From CAZSSM01 sp964609385 (GTDB lineage: Bacteria; Planctomycetota; Planctomycetia; Isosphaerales; Isosphaeraceae), in NCBI GenBank assembly GCA_964609385.1, contig CAZSSM010000044.1:1-58032 (forward strand): a DNA stretch of 58,032 bases. Direction: 5' to 3'. The first letter of the stretch is position 1, and each line of letters starts with the position of its first letter. Both the position numbers and the translations under genes were made by a program. This document shows positions 46,022 through 54,768 of this stretch, piece by piece. The notes beneath the pieces are model-generated. The model was given only the letters and a program-made list of their open reading frames with translations, had not been told where the DNA came from and did not search any database.

Positions 46022-49009
46022 TCATTCCTCGGCAGCCGTCGTGGTCTTCCGACCCTTGGACTCCCGCTCCTTTTTCAACCGCTCGATCTCCCTCTGCCGG
46101 TCGAGGTAGGGCTGGCCGTCGACGATCCAGCTTTCGGCCGACTCGCCCTTCAGGTAGTGGCCGAACCACTCCAGGATCCGGTAGTGGTAGTCGACCTGGT
46201 TGGGCTTCTTGGCGAGGCTATGGTTCTCGCCGGGGTAAACGAGCATCACCAGGGGCTTGCCGGCCAGGCGGGCGGCGTTGTACATCTCCACCCCCTGGTT
46301 GAAGTCGACCGCTCCGTCCTCATCGCCGAAGGCGACCAGCAACGGCGTGGTGAGCCGGTCGATATTGAAGATCGGCGAGTTCTTCATGTAGGTCCCGATG
46401 TCCTCCCAGAACGGCCGGTCCATCCGACCCTGGCTCTCGTGAAAGATCCAGGCGTCGGTCTGACCGGTGTTCCAATAGATGCTCATCGACATACTCATCA
46501 TGTTGGTGAGCGGGGCGCCGGCCACGGCGGCGGCGAACAGGTCGGTTTGGGTGACGATGAACGTCGACTGGTAGGCGCCCCAGGAGTGCCCGACCAGGCC
46601 GACGCGTTCCGGGTCGACTATCCCGCGACGGAGGACCTCCTCGACCGCCGGCACGACGCACTCGACCGCCGAGATCCCGGGGTTCTGCTCCCGGTAGACG
46701 ATGTCCGGCTCGAAGACGAAGTATCCCTCGGCGGTGAAGACCGAGCGGTTGTACGGGTTCCGTTCCGACGGGACGGTGTACTGGTGCACCCCTTGAGATC
46801 TCTCCTCATAGATGTAGACGATCATGGGATATGTCTTCCCCTCCTCGTACCCAGCCGGGTAGAACAGGGCCCCCTGGAGTTCCTCGCCGTTGGCGTTGGT
46901 GAAGTCGATCAGCTCCTCGCGTCCCCAGAGGTATTCGTCCTGGAAGTCGTTGAGCGAGCTGACCTGTCGCAGGTCGTCCATATCGGCGTCTGTGACGAAG
47001 ATGTCCGGCGCATCGTCGAAGTCCTCGCGGACCACCGCGAAGACGTCGGCCTCTTCCGCCTTGGTGATTCGGCCGAGGTACTCGTCGAGCCAGACGAGCT
47101 GCTCCATCTCGCCGCCGGGCCGGATGCGCCCGACGCCGAACTGCTTGCTCCGGTCGCCGTAGAGCGAGACGTAAATCGGCTGCGAGAGGTCGAGGTAGAG
47201 GTCCTCCTCCTCCGTGCCGAACACGATCCGCCGATGCTCGATGCCCTCATCAGCGCCGTCGGAGAGGCGTTGGACCTCCGAGCCGTCGGAGCGGAAGAGG
47301 TAGAGGTCATAGCGATCGGCTTGGAGAAGCTGAGACCCGTCCTCGGTCCACCAGAGCCGGCCGTAGGGTGGGGACTCGTCGGTCAAGGCGTTCCGTTCAT
47401 CGTTGATGAAGTCGGCCCCTTCGACGCCCGCGGTCAAGTTGGCGTGGGACTTCGTCTCGATGTCATAGGTCCAGAGATGACCGTCCCGAACATAGGAGAG
47501 ATATCGACCGTCCGGGCTGCTCCCCCTGAAGTACTTCACGGCGTCGAGCACCTTGCTCCGGACCCCGGTCCTCGTGTCGATTACGTAGATGTCGTAGAGG
47601 GTCGGCCCGAACATCTTCTCACGCTCGTGCGGCGTATTGTCCGAGCCGACGGCATGGCGGTGCCCGTCGACCAGCCGGACCTCCTCGGTCAGTTCGTCAC
47701 CGAGCTGGACGAAGTCGCCGTCCTCGAGCCACCAGGCCGACAGGAAGTTCTCGCGCTTGTCGCGCTCGGCCCGCTTCTTCTGGAGCGGGATGATGTCGAT
47801 GTCGCGAGCATGCCAGACCTCGACGCCGGCCGGATCGTCGAGGCTCTCCCGGAGCGTCTTCGCCTCGTCCGACCCACCCTCCTCATCGCCGTCGGCGTCC
47901 TCGGGTTCCTCCTGGTCGTCGTCATCGCCTTCGGCCTCGTCCTCCTCGGAGGATTCCTCGGCCTTCTCGTCCTCCTGGTCGCCCTGTTCGGCTTCGTCCT
48001 CGTCTTCAGACGTCTTGTCGAGCGATTGGGGTTTGTTGTCCCAGGCGCGGATGCCGAAGAAGATCGCCTCCCCATCGTCGGACCACTGGAGGCCGGCGAA
48101 GTCGACGACCCGAAAGTCGCTTGGGAAATCGTCGTCGACGGTGTGGTCGAAGCGGAACTTCTCAGGGTCGGGCCCATCGAGCCCGCGCCAGGCCAGGAGC
48201 AGATGCGGGGCGTCCTCGTCCTCCTCGTGCTCAAGTTCGCGAGCCACCACCAGGTCGGCCGCGTCCTCACACCAGCTCATCGCGATGTATTTCGCCTCGG
48301 CGGAATCGAGCGTGCGGAGCATCCCGGTCGCCGCGTCATAGACCTGGACGCCGTTGCCGACCTCGTCCTCAGCGTCGATCAGCATCGCCAGCAGCGTGCC
48401 ATCGTCGTTGAACCGGTAAGATTTCACGTTCCCGAACCGTGTATCGACCATCGATTCGAGGTCGCGGAGAACTAGGTCCGGGGAGCCGTCACCGCCCTGC
48501 TTGGCCGGGTAGCGGCGCATGATCAGGAACCGGCCATCGTCGCTGAACGCGAAGGACTGGACGCCCTCGACCTCCTCGGTCTCGCCATCCAAGATGTTGC
48601 GGAGCCCCAGCTTGGAACGGAGCGGCTTCTTGGAGTCCGCCGCCTTCTCCCGTTGCTTCGGCGAGTAACCGATCTGGTAGGCCAGCCACTTCGAGTCGGC
48701 GGAGAACTGGGGCCGCTGGCCATATTCCAGCGCCTCGGTCTCGTCGGTCCCCAGCATCCGGAGTCGGAGTTCGTATTCTTCATCGACGCGGGTGACTCCG
48801 TATGCGATCCATCGTCCGTCGGGTGACAGCGCGGTGCCGAAGAAGCCCAGCGACTCGAACCGGCCGTAATCCTTGGGGGTGATCGGCCGCTTCTCGGGCG
48901 GTTCAGTCTTACGCGTCTCCTCCTTCGCCTCGGGCGGCTCTTGGCCGATCGCGCTAACCGATACGATGAAGGCCAGGCTCCCGAGGAGCCAGCTCACTTT
49001 GTTGGTCAT
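46022..49009 (-). CDS. S9 family (prolyl oligopeptidase-type) peptidase, secreted
   Basis: A 995-residue serine peptidase with a signal peptide (MTNKVSWLLGSLAFIVSVSAIGQE). The first 650 residues are propeller-like blades. The C-terminal alpha/beta-hydrolase domain has GHSWGAYQS (nucleophile Ser about 809), FGDEDGAVDF (Asp about 898) and GENHSLAKK (His about 930), so the triad looks complete. An unusual acidic low-complexity insert (residues about 332-384, almost only Glu, Asp, Gln, Ala and Ser) interrupts the propeller. It probably degrades peptides in the periplasm or outside. The next gene on this strand is the aldo/keto reductase; an imperfect direct repeat flanks the gene on both sides. 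Confidence 0.92.
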   Translation of the reverse strand: MTNKVSWLLGSLAFIVSVSAIGQEPPEAKEETRKTEPPEKRPITPKDYGRFESLGFFGTALSPDGRWIAYGVTRVDEEYELRLRMLGTDETEALEYGQRPQFSADSKWLAYQIGYSPKQREKAADSKKPLRSKLGLRNILDGETEEVEGVQSFAFSDDGRFLIMRRYPAKQGGDGSPDLVLRDLESMVDTRFGNVKSYRFNDDGTLLAMLIDAEDEVGNGVQVYDAATGMLRTLDSAEAKYIAMSWCEDAADLVVARELEHEEDEDAPHLLLAWRGLDGPDPEKFRFDHTVDDDFPSDFRVVDFAGLQWSDDGEAIFFGIRAWDNKPQSLDKTSEDEDEAEQGDQEDEKAEESSEEDEAEGDDDDQEEPEDADGDEEGGSDEAKTLRESLDDPAGVEVWHARDIDIIPLQKKRAERDKRENFLSAWWLEDGDFVQLGDELTEEVRLVDGHRHAVGSDNTPHEREKMFGPTLYDIYVIDTRTGVRSKVLDAVKYFRGSSPDGRYLSYVRDGHLWTYDIETKSHANLTAGVEGADFINDERNALTDESPPYGRLWWTEDGSQLLQADRYDLYLFRSDGSEVQRLSDGADEGIEHRRIVFGTEEEDLYLDLSQPIYVSLYGDRSKQFGVGRIRPGGEMEQLVWLDEYLGRITKAEEADVFAVVREDFDDAPDIFVTDADMDDLRQVSSLNDFQDEYLWGREELIDFTNANGEELQGALFYPAGYEEGKTYPMIVYIYEERSQGVHQYTVPSERNPYNRSVFTAEGYFVFEPDIVYREQNPGISAVECVVPAVEEVLRRGIVDPERVGLVGHSWGAYQSTFIVTQTDLFAAAVAGAPLTNMMSMSMSIYWNTGQTDAWIFHESQGRMDRPFWEDIGTYMKNSPIFNIDRLTTPLLVAFGDEDGAVDFNQGVEMYNAARLAGKPLVMLVYPGENHSLAKKPNQVDYHYRILEWFGHYLKGESAESWIVDGQPYLDRQREIERLKKERESKGRKTTTAAEE

Positions 49010-49118
49010 GGGTACCCTGTTCGATGGATTGAGGGGTTGTACTTGCAGGCGTCTGGACCAACCCTGATTTCATCGGCATCCCGGAGGTCGGTCAAGTGAC
49101 CGCTCCCAGGGCAAAACC

Positions 49119-49156
49119 CTTTGTCACTTGGAGTCATCTGGGGAGGAGATCTCGCT
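49119..49156. repeat. Imperfect direct repeat, copy 2 (right of peptidase)
   Basis: Begins CTTTGTCA, contains ATCTGGGGA and ends GGAGATCTCGCT, as at 45807-45846. It lies about 110 bases upstream of the peptidase start, and copy 1 about 155 bases upstream of the reductase start. The repeats could be insertion-junction scars or shared promoter elements. Confidence 0.7.
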
Positions 49157-49236
49157 CGACTCCTAATGCTAGCCAAATATATGAATCAAAAGCGACGATC
49201 TTAGCGATTCCAGAATCAGAGCGAGGGGGAGTCTAA

Positions 49237-50004
49237 TCATCCCCCAACGACGCGTCGGTAGGACCGGTCAGCGAACCACCAGGCGGCGATCGTCCAGGCG
49301 ACCGTCGAAGCGATCGCGAAGGCGACCCGACCGACGCTCAACGGCTCCCAGGGCGACCGAAGCAGCAGCCAAGCCCCTTGCAGCGGGAAGAGATCGTTGA
49401 ACGGCCCGAAATCGACCCGGAACGCGGCCAGGGACGGCCACTCCAGGACCAGCGCGATCAGGCTCGAGGGCAACAGCGCCTCGTTGATCGACCCGAACCG
49501 GACCAGCACCCCGAAGCCCGAGGCGGTGAAGAGCACCGTCCCGAGACCGATCCCCGCCAGGACGCCCGGCCAGCTCGACGGCTCGCCCAACGGCAACGCC
49601 AGGCCCAAGCCGTACGACAGCCCGAGGATCGCCAGGCTTTCCAACGCCACGATCAGGCCGAGCGTGGCCAGCTTCGCCACCAAGTACTGCCAAGGCGGGA
49701 TCGGCGTCACCCCCAAGACCGGAAAGAGCCCCTGGTCCCGCTCCAACATGGCCAGCCCGCCAACGAAATAGAACGTCGTGATCGTCATGTTGGTCAGCAC
49801 GAAGGCCGGCACCAGCGGCCCAGCCGCCGCCGGCAACGCGCTCAGGAGCGCCACCCAGACGACCAGCAGCACCGCCGTCGCCGCGTAGAACCCTTGACGG
49901 TACTGATGGATCAGCTCGAGCCGGATCGACGCGAAGAGCCGGCCGAGCGCGATCGCTACGCCCGGGCGCGAACGGCCCCCCGCAACCTCAACCTCTCGAT
50001 TCAT
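49237..50004 (-). CDS. ABC-2 type exporter permease (first permease)
   Basis: A 255-residue integral membrane protein with about six transmembrane segments: FYAATAVLLVVWVALLSALPAAAGPLV, FVLTNMTITTFYFVGGLAMLE, LVAKLATLGLIVALESLAILGLSYGLGLAL, VLAGIGLGTVLFTASGFGVLV and a final VAFAIASTVAWTIAAWWF. ERDQGLFPVLGVTPIPPWQYL is the ABC-2 coupling region, parallel to DERDGGTLQALRVTPL in the second permease. Its start overlaps the stop of the ATPase gene by four bases, indicating translational coupling. The transported substrate is unknown; related three-gene exporters handle fluoroquinolones or other drugs. Confidence 0.85.
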   Translation of the reverse strand: MNREVEVAGGRSRPGVAIALGRLFASIRLELIHQYRQGFYAATAVLLVVWVALLSALPAAAGPLVPAFVLTNMTITTFYFVGGLAMLERDQGLFPVLGVTPIPPWQYLVAKLATLGLIVALESLAILGLSYGLGLALPLGEPSSWPGVLAGIGLGTVLFTASGFGVLVRFGSINEALLPSSLIALVLEWPSLAAFRVDFGPFNDLFPLQGAWLLLRSPWEPLSVGRVAFAIASTVAWTIAAWWFADRSYRRVVGG

Positions 50005-50864
50005 CGCAGGTGTGTCCCCGTGACCTCCAGGAAGATGCGTTCCAGGGTCGTCTCCTGGGTGTGGATCGTCTGCAGGTCGTCGCGGGCCAGCCAGCCGAGG
50101 AACTCGCCGTCATCGGCCAGCCCGTGGATCGGGAACTCGCGCGACTCGAGCTGGCCGTCCCGGCCGCACTCGACCCGGACCAACCGACGCCCGTGGGCCA
50201 GCTTCAACGCCCTCGGCGCGTCGATCAGCGCGATCCGCCCATCGACCAGGAACGCCACCCGGTCGCAGACGTCCTCGGCGACGGTCATGTCGTGCGTGCA
50301 GAGGAAGACCGTGGTTCCGCCATCACGCAGATCCTTGATCAGATCCTTGACCCGACGCGCGGTGCCGGGATCCAGGCCCGAGGTCGGCTCATCGAGGAAC
50401 AGCAGCTCGGGGCGATGGACCAGCGAACGGGCCACGTTGAGGCGAACTCGCATCCCCTTGCTGAACTCCGCGACCGGCTTGTCGGCATCGTCGTGCAGGT
50501 CGACCACCTCCAAGAGATGATCGATCCGGTCCCGGCTCGCCGATCGTTCATACATTGCGGCGAAGAATCGGAGGTTCTCACGCGCCGAGAGCTTGAGATA
50601 ATGATCATTCGGGTTCTCGAAGGCCACCCCGACATGTTGATAGAGCGCCGAGCCCCAGGAACTGACCGGTCGTCCCATCACCTCGACGCGGCCTTGGAAC
50701 CCGCTCAGCAGGCCGATCAGGATCTTCTGCGTGGTCGATTTGCCCGACCCGCTGGGGCCGAGCAACCCCAGGACCTCACCACGACCGACCTCGAAGCTCA
50801 AGCCCTTCAAGGTCGGGGTCGACGCCCGAGGATAAGTGTGGATCAGGTCCTCCACCGCGATCAT
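50001..50864 (-). CDS. ABC exporter ATP-binding protein
   Basis: A 287-residue cytoplasmic ATPase driving the adjacent permease. Walker A is GPSGSGKST, the signature is EFSKGMRVRLNVARSL (an SKGM variant of LSGGQ common in drug exporters of the DrrA/CcmA type), Walker B is LLFLDEPTSGLDP, and the switch His is in LCTHDM. The Q-loop region reads YQHVGVAFENPNDHYLKLSARENLRFFAAMY. The start ATG at 50864 begins MIAVEDLIHTYP, matching the family; the frame is open upstream to 51011 without similarity. It lies first in the operon and overlaps the permease gene by four bases. Confidence 0.93.
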   Translation of the reverse strand: MIAVEDLIHTYPRASTPTLKGLSFEVGRGEVLGLLGPSGSGKSTTQKILIGLLSGFQGRVEVMGRPVSSWGSALYQHVGVAFENPNDHYLKLSARENLRFFAAMYERSASRDRIDHLLEVVDLHDDADKPVAEFSKGMRVRLNVARSLVHRPELLFLDEPTSGLDPGTARRVKDLIKDLRDGGTTVFLCTHDMTVAEDVCDRVAFLVDGRIALIDAPRALKLAHGRRLVRVECGRDGQLESREFPIHGLADDGEFLGWLARDDLQTIHTQETTLERIFLEVTGTHLR

Positions 50865-51013
50865 CGCACGCACCCCGACGCCCGAACGACCGGCCATGCG
50901 CTCCGGGACACTCGTCCCGGGACGTCTCGATACCCGTTCCGATATACCAGAACGGGCCGGGGCAGGCGAGGATGTTGCGACGCGACGACGACGACGGGGC
51001 TGGATCGCCAAAC

Positions 51014-51466
51014 TTATCGGGGGACGCGGTACTCCTCCAAGACCTGGCGTTGGACGTCGAAGACCCTCAGGACGATCTGCTTGCGCCGCATGGCCCGCTT
51101 GTAGGCCCGCTGGAACGCGCCGACGGTCGGGGTAGGCTGGCCATTAATGTGCGTCACGATGTCTCCGAACGGCACGAGCGTGTACGTCCTTCCGTCCTTG
51201 ATCAGCCGGGTGGCCGGCGAGCCGGGCATCACCTGGATCACCTCCAAACCATCGATCTCCCGAGACCGGGCGGTCTGGTCCAGCCAGACCCCGAGCGTGT
51301 TTTCGTCTTGGGCCAAGGCCGACGCCGTGGGTATCCCGAGGATCCCCGGAGCGGTCTCCGACGCAACGGACGTCTCCTCGGCATGGACGACGGCATGCCC
51401 CAGCCCGAAAGCTACGGCCAGCATTACCATGACCACGCGGTACGTTTTGGCGACCGATGGAATCAT
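51014..51466 (-). CDS. Small exported PDZ-domain protein
   Basis: A protein of 150 residues with a signal peptide (MIPSVAKTYRVVMVMLAVAFGLGHAVVHAEE). The C-terminal half has a PDZ-like pattern: TLGVWLDQ, DGLEVIQVMPGSPATRLIKDGRTYTLVPFGDIVTHINGQPTPTVGAFQRAYKRA, with the usual GSPA and GDIVTHING elements. No protease domain is attached, so it is likely a binding adaptor in the periplasm. ATG 51466 is preferred because it starts the signal peptide; the upstream in-frame start at 51511 would place a polar tail before it. The ABC gene follows downstream on the same strand. Confidence 0.78.
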   Translation of the reverse strand: MIPSVAKTYRVVMVMLAVAFGLGHAVVHAEETSVASETAPGILGIPTASALAQDENTLGVWLDQTARSREIDGLEVIQVMPGSPATRLIKDGRTYTLVPFGDIVTHINGQPTPTVGAFQRAYKRAMRRKQIVLRVFDVQRQVLEEYRVPR

Positions 51467-51737
51467 CAAGTCGCCTGAGTTGTTCGAGTAACCCGCTTGA
51501 TTCGCTTCCATAGCTCAATCCTACTTCTGGAAATTCGAACTTCGGAAATCATCGTTCGATCGGAACGTGGATCAGAAATCGGCTCCGATCACGACGGATT
51601 CCATTTTAATGACTGAATTCACAAATTACAAGTCACATCCCATAGAATCAATTCCACAGATCGAATAGGAAGGTTGGTCCTCGGTTCCGCGCCGCGTCAT
51701 CGCGGTCGATCGGATCTCGAGTCGTTGGGGGTCGGTC

Positions 51738-53036
51738 TCACGAGTTACAGACGACGTACCCGAGCTTCGCCAGGGCGTTTCGGAAGATGGGGCGGAGTCG
51801 GTCATCGAGCCAGGGACGATCCAGGGACCATCGGAGGTTCTGTCGGAGTTGATCGATGGGCAGGTTGCCGATCCGCTGACCGCAATGGACCAGGGCCAAG
51901 GCGATGGACAGGTTATAGATCAGGATCGAGATCTGGGGCGGGAAGGCGTGGTTCGGGTGGTTGTGGGTCCACTTGGCAACGCCCTTGAGCCGGCCGAGCA
52001 GGGTCAGCAACTCGGTGTTCGAGACCCCTTTGGCGTTCGACGCATACGGCCGCCACTCGACCAGATCGAGCAGGCGGCGCGGGGCCCCCGAGCTGTCCTC
52101 GGTCCCACCGAGCGACCCCTCAAACTCCGGGCCGTATCGGTCGCCGAGGTAATCGGCGAACGGCATGGAGAGCCGGAAGCTCAGCAGCAGGCTCAGTTCG
52201 TCATCGCCGATCTCGTGGTCATCCAGGTCGTCGTCGCCCAGCTCGCGACTGATGGCCTGCGAGAGGCTGGCCCCCGACGCCTCCCCGCCCTCGATCATCT
52301 GCTCGGAGTTGACCTCGTGGAAGACCGAGCCCGGCACGGGCGCGACCCGGAGCGCGGCGAACAGGGGGACCTCCCCAGCCTTACGGATGATCTCCTGCCA
52401 CTCGACGAACCGCTCCTGGCGATCGACCCGGTCGGTCAGTGAGCTGGGGATCGTCTCCGGGAGCAGCCGCCGGAGCATCCGCTTGGCGGTGGTCAGGCGG
52501 TTGTCCAGGAACTGCGCGTTCTGCCCGTCATACTTGGCGCGGAGTTCCCGACGCATCTCGGCCTCGCGATCGCGGAGCTTGCCCTCCAGGATCAGGCCCT
52601 CGAAGATCGCCCAGACCTCCAGGCGGCCCGTCTCCACGCAGTGGTTCCGGAGCCGCTGCATCGCCAGATGGAGCACGCCACAGGCGTAGATCACATCGGC
52701 TTGCATCACGTCCGCTTCGGACGTCTCGTCCGGGTCGGGCGGTTCGAAGTCGGGGGACAGCTCGACCTGATCCCGACGCGCCTGCGTGCGTCGAACATCG
52801 TCGATGACATGGTTCCGAAGCGCGGTGAAGAGCCAGCGACGGAACCCCGAACGGGTCCGAGGCATCTTCTCCAGCAGGTCCTTTTCCAGGATCTTGAGGA
52901 CGAAGTTCTGCACCAGGTCGTCGACACGCTCGGTCGGACCGATCAACCCGATGATCGCGCAGCGGATCGTCTCATAGTGATGGTCGCAGAAGGTTTCGAG
53001 ATCCTTCAAACTCTCGCCGATCGTCGACTCGCTCAT
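51738..53036 (-). CDS. ECF-type RNA polymerase sigma factor with long C-terminal extension
   Basis: A 432-residue protein. The N-terminal part is sigma region 2: HHYETIRCAIIGLIG, VDDLVQNFVLKILEKDLLEKMP and GFRRWLFTALRNHVIDDVRRTQARR, which fits the sigma-2 core and -10 recognition helix. A helical region (CGVLHLAMQRLRNHCVETGRLEVWAIFEGLILEGKLRDREAEMRRELRAKY) follows. It looks like a degenerate region 4 with the IFE/ILEG pattern seen in planctomycete ECF proteins. The extra 200 C-terminal residues (FADYLGDRYGPEF, LLTLLGRLKGVAKW, LSIALALVHCGQRIG) have no recognised family. No anti-sigma gene is adjacent. Start MSESTIG at 53036. Confidence 0.8.
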   Translation of the reverse strand: MSESTIGESLKDLETFCDHHYETIRCAIIGLIGPTERVDDLVQNFVLKILEKDLLEKMPRTRSGFRRWLFTALRNHVIDDVRRTQARRDQVELSPDFEPPDPDETSEADVMQADVIYACGVLHLAMQRLRNHCVETGRLEVWAIFEGLILEGKLRDREAEMRRELRAKYDGQNAQFLDNRLTTAKRMLRRLLPETIPSSLTDRVDRQERFVEWQEIIRKAGEVPLFAALRVAPVPGSVFHEVNSEQMIEGGEASGASLSQAISRELGDDDLDDHEIGDDELSLLLSFRLSMPFADYLGDRYGPEFEGSLGGTEDSSGAPRRLLDLVEWRPYASNAKGVSNTELLTLLGRLKGVAKWTHNHPNHAFPPQISILIYNLSIALALVHCGQRIGNLPIDQLRQNLRWSLDRPWLDDRLRPIFRNALAKLGYVVCNS

Positions 53037-53252
53037 GATGACATTCCGCCCGATCCTCAAACGCTCACCAGAGGCGGCCTGTGGCCGTGCTCAGGTCAGG
53101 CCGATCCTCGCATCCCACTTTCGACTCGAACGACTCAACGCGGGAGCCGGTCCGCCCTTGCGCGGGATCTTTCGAGAATCGCAATCCGGTTCGACGGCGG
53201 GTCGATCGAACCCCTGGTGAGAGGGTGACTTCCGGAGACCATCCTCGACGGA

Positions 53253-54695
53253 TCAGCGGTCGAAATCGACCCGCATCGGTCGGGCGGAATCGCCGTCGAT
53301 CTGGGTCGGGAGGCGATAGACCTCGCGGCCGTCGCGGTTGCAGAAGAAGAGCCGCGACGGGCTGGGCTGGAAGGCGTCGCCATCGGCCCAGAGGGCGAAG
53401 AAGTCGGGATGGGCGTTGACCGGTTGTCTCGGGTAGTTGGGGTTGCGCATCGAGGCCCGCGTGACCGTCCGCTCCCTTCGCCAGGAGGCCCCGCGATTCC
53501 GGCTGACCCAGAGGACCAGATCACCGCCGGTCCCGAACGCCTGCGGGCCGGGATCGGTCGTCGCGAGCACGCGCCAAGTCCCCGCCTCGTCGACGTTGAG
53601 GAACCCGAAGTCGTAGTTGTGATCCGACGTCGTCAGCTCCTGGATCTCCCAACGCAAGCCGGTCCAACGCGCTGTCTTCCAGAGCCGTGGCCCGCTCGAC
53701 GGCCCCGAGCGATACCCTTTGCTGGTCAGATAAAGGATGACCGGGTTGTCCTGCTCATCAAAGACGATGTTTTTCAAATAGACGAGCCGATCTTGGGAAC
53801 GCTCATCGACGACCAGCGCGGGGTTGTCGATCTTGTTGATCGGCGTGAGGACCCGGGTCCCAGCCGCGTTGGTCCAGGTCGCGCCGAGGTCGTCGGTCTC
53901 GAGGTAGTAGAGGTTCGTTCGCGCGTTGAGGCCAATGGGGTTGGGGTGGACATTGAAGGCGGTCCCGACACGCGATCCGGACGATGTGCTGATCTGATAA
54001 TGTCCCTGCTCGGCCCGCGCGATCAGCTTCGGCTCGGACCAGTCGCGGCCGTCCGGAGAAGTCATCGTGTGCAGGAACCGGCCGCCGAGGTATCGGGTGT
54101 GCAGCAGGAACAGGCCGGCGTCGGGGACCACATGCGGCTGACCGTACGAGAAGTTTGTCTCCAAGACCCGCTCGAAGGCGTCGACCCGATACGGCTCACG
54201 ACTCCGATGGATGTACGACGGCCGCGATCGCCCGTGCGCGTTCGAGAAGATCCAGATATATCCCTGAGCGTCGAGGGCGAGGACCGGGTTATCGTGTGCG
54301 TCGGTCGTCTCCTTATCGAGCAGGATCCGGGGCCGAGGAACCGTTCCCGTCTCGTGATCGTAGAAGGAGATCATATGCAGGAGGCTTCCGTCTTCACCGA
54401 CACCCCCATAGCAAAAGAACGTCTTGCCGACCTCAGGGGCATGCCAGGCGATCGGTCGGTGCTGCTGCGGGTAGGTGGCCATCCCACCGCTGTACTTGTA
54501 TTTGTAGGCGTCGCTGGACGGCTGGTTCGCGTACCAGATCCCCCGATAGCCGTCGGCGACCGGCAACGCCGAGACCTCCGGCTCGTCCGCGAAGGCCGGC
54601 ACACCCAGCATGCCCAGCCCGACGAGCAGTCCCCAGACCAGGACGAGCGGGGTCGCCGCCGCTCGGAATCGTTCTCGATCGTTGTGCATGCGCAT
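53253..54695 (-). CDS. Exported BNR-repeat family protein
   Basis: A protein of 480 residues with a signal peptide (hydrophobic core AAATPLVLVWGLLVGLGMLGVPAFADE). The mature start VADGYRGIWYANQPSSDAYKYKYSGGMATYPQQH is the characteristic opening of the BNR-repeat-containing family, a predicted sialidase-like or polysaccharide-lyase-like propeller. Asp-box-like blades include TSPDGRDWSEPKLI, LETDDLGATWTNAAG and VSRNRGASWRRERTVTRASM. The substrate is unknown. Start 54695 (or 54689) begins the signal region; the frame is open upstream to 54788 as antisense of the next gene. Confidence 0.87.
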   Translation of the reverse strand: MRMHNDRERFRAAATPLVLVWGLLVGLGMLGVPAFADEPEVSALPVADGYRGIWYANQPSSDAYKYKYSGGMATYPQQHRPIAWHAPEVGKTFFCYGGVGEDGSLLHMISFYDHETGTVPRPRILLDKETTDAHDNPVLALDAQGYIWIFSNAHGRSRPSYIHRSREPYRVDAFERVLETNFSYGQPHVVPDAGLFLLHTRYLGGRFLHTMTSPDGRDWSEPKLIARAEQGHYQISTSSGSRVGTAFNVHPNPIGLNARTNLYYLETDDLGATWTNAAGTRVLTPINKIDNPALVVDERSQDRLVYLKNIVFDEQDNPVILYLTSKGYRSGPSSGPRLWKTARWTGLRWEIQELTTSDHNYDFGFLNVDEAGTWRVLATTDPGPQAFGTGGDLVLWVSRNRGASWRRERTVTRASMRNPNYPRQPVNAHPDFFALWADGDAFQPSPSRLFFCNRDGREVYRLPTQIDGDSARPMRVDFDR

Positions 54696-54768
54696 TTCCC
54701 AATGATTCCGATGGGTCTTCGTAAGAGTGGACAGTCGCATTGTCGCATGACGGAGCGAGGAGCGAGGA

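Noticed and set aside
45980..48475. 831-codon plus-strand frame opposite the S9 peptidase
   Set aside because: Antisense shadow of a gene with an intact catalytic triad.
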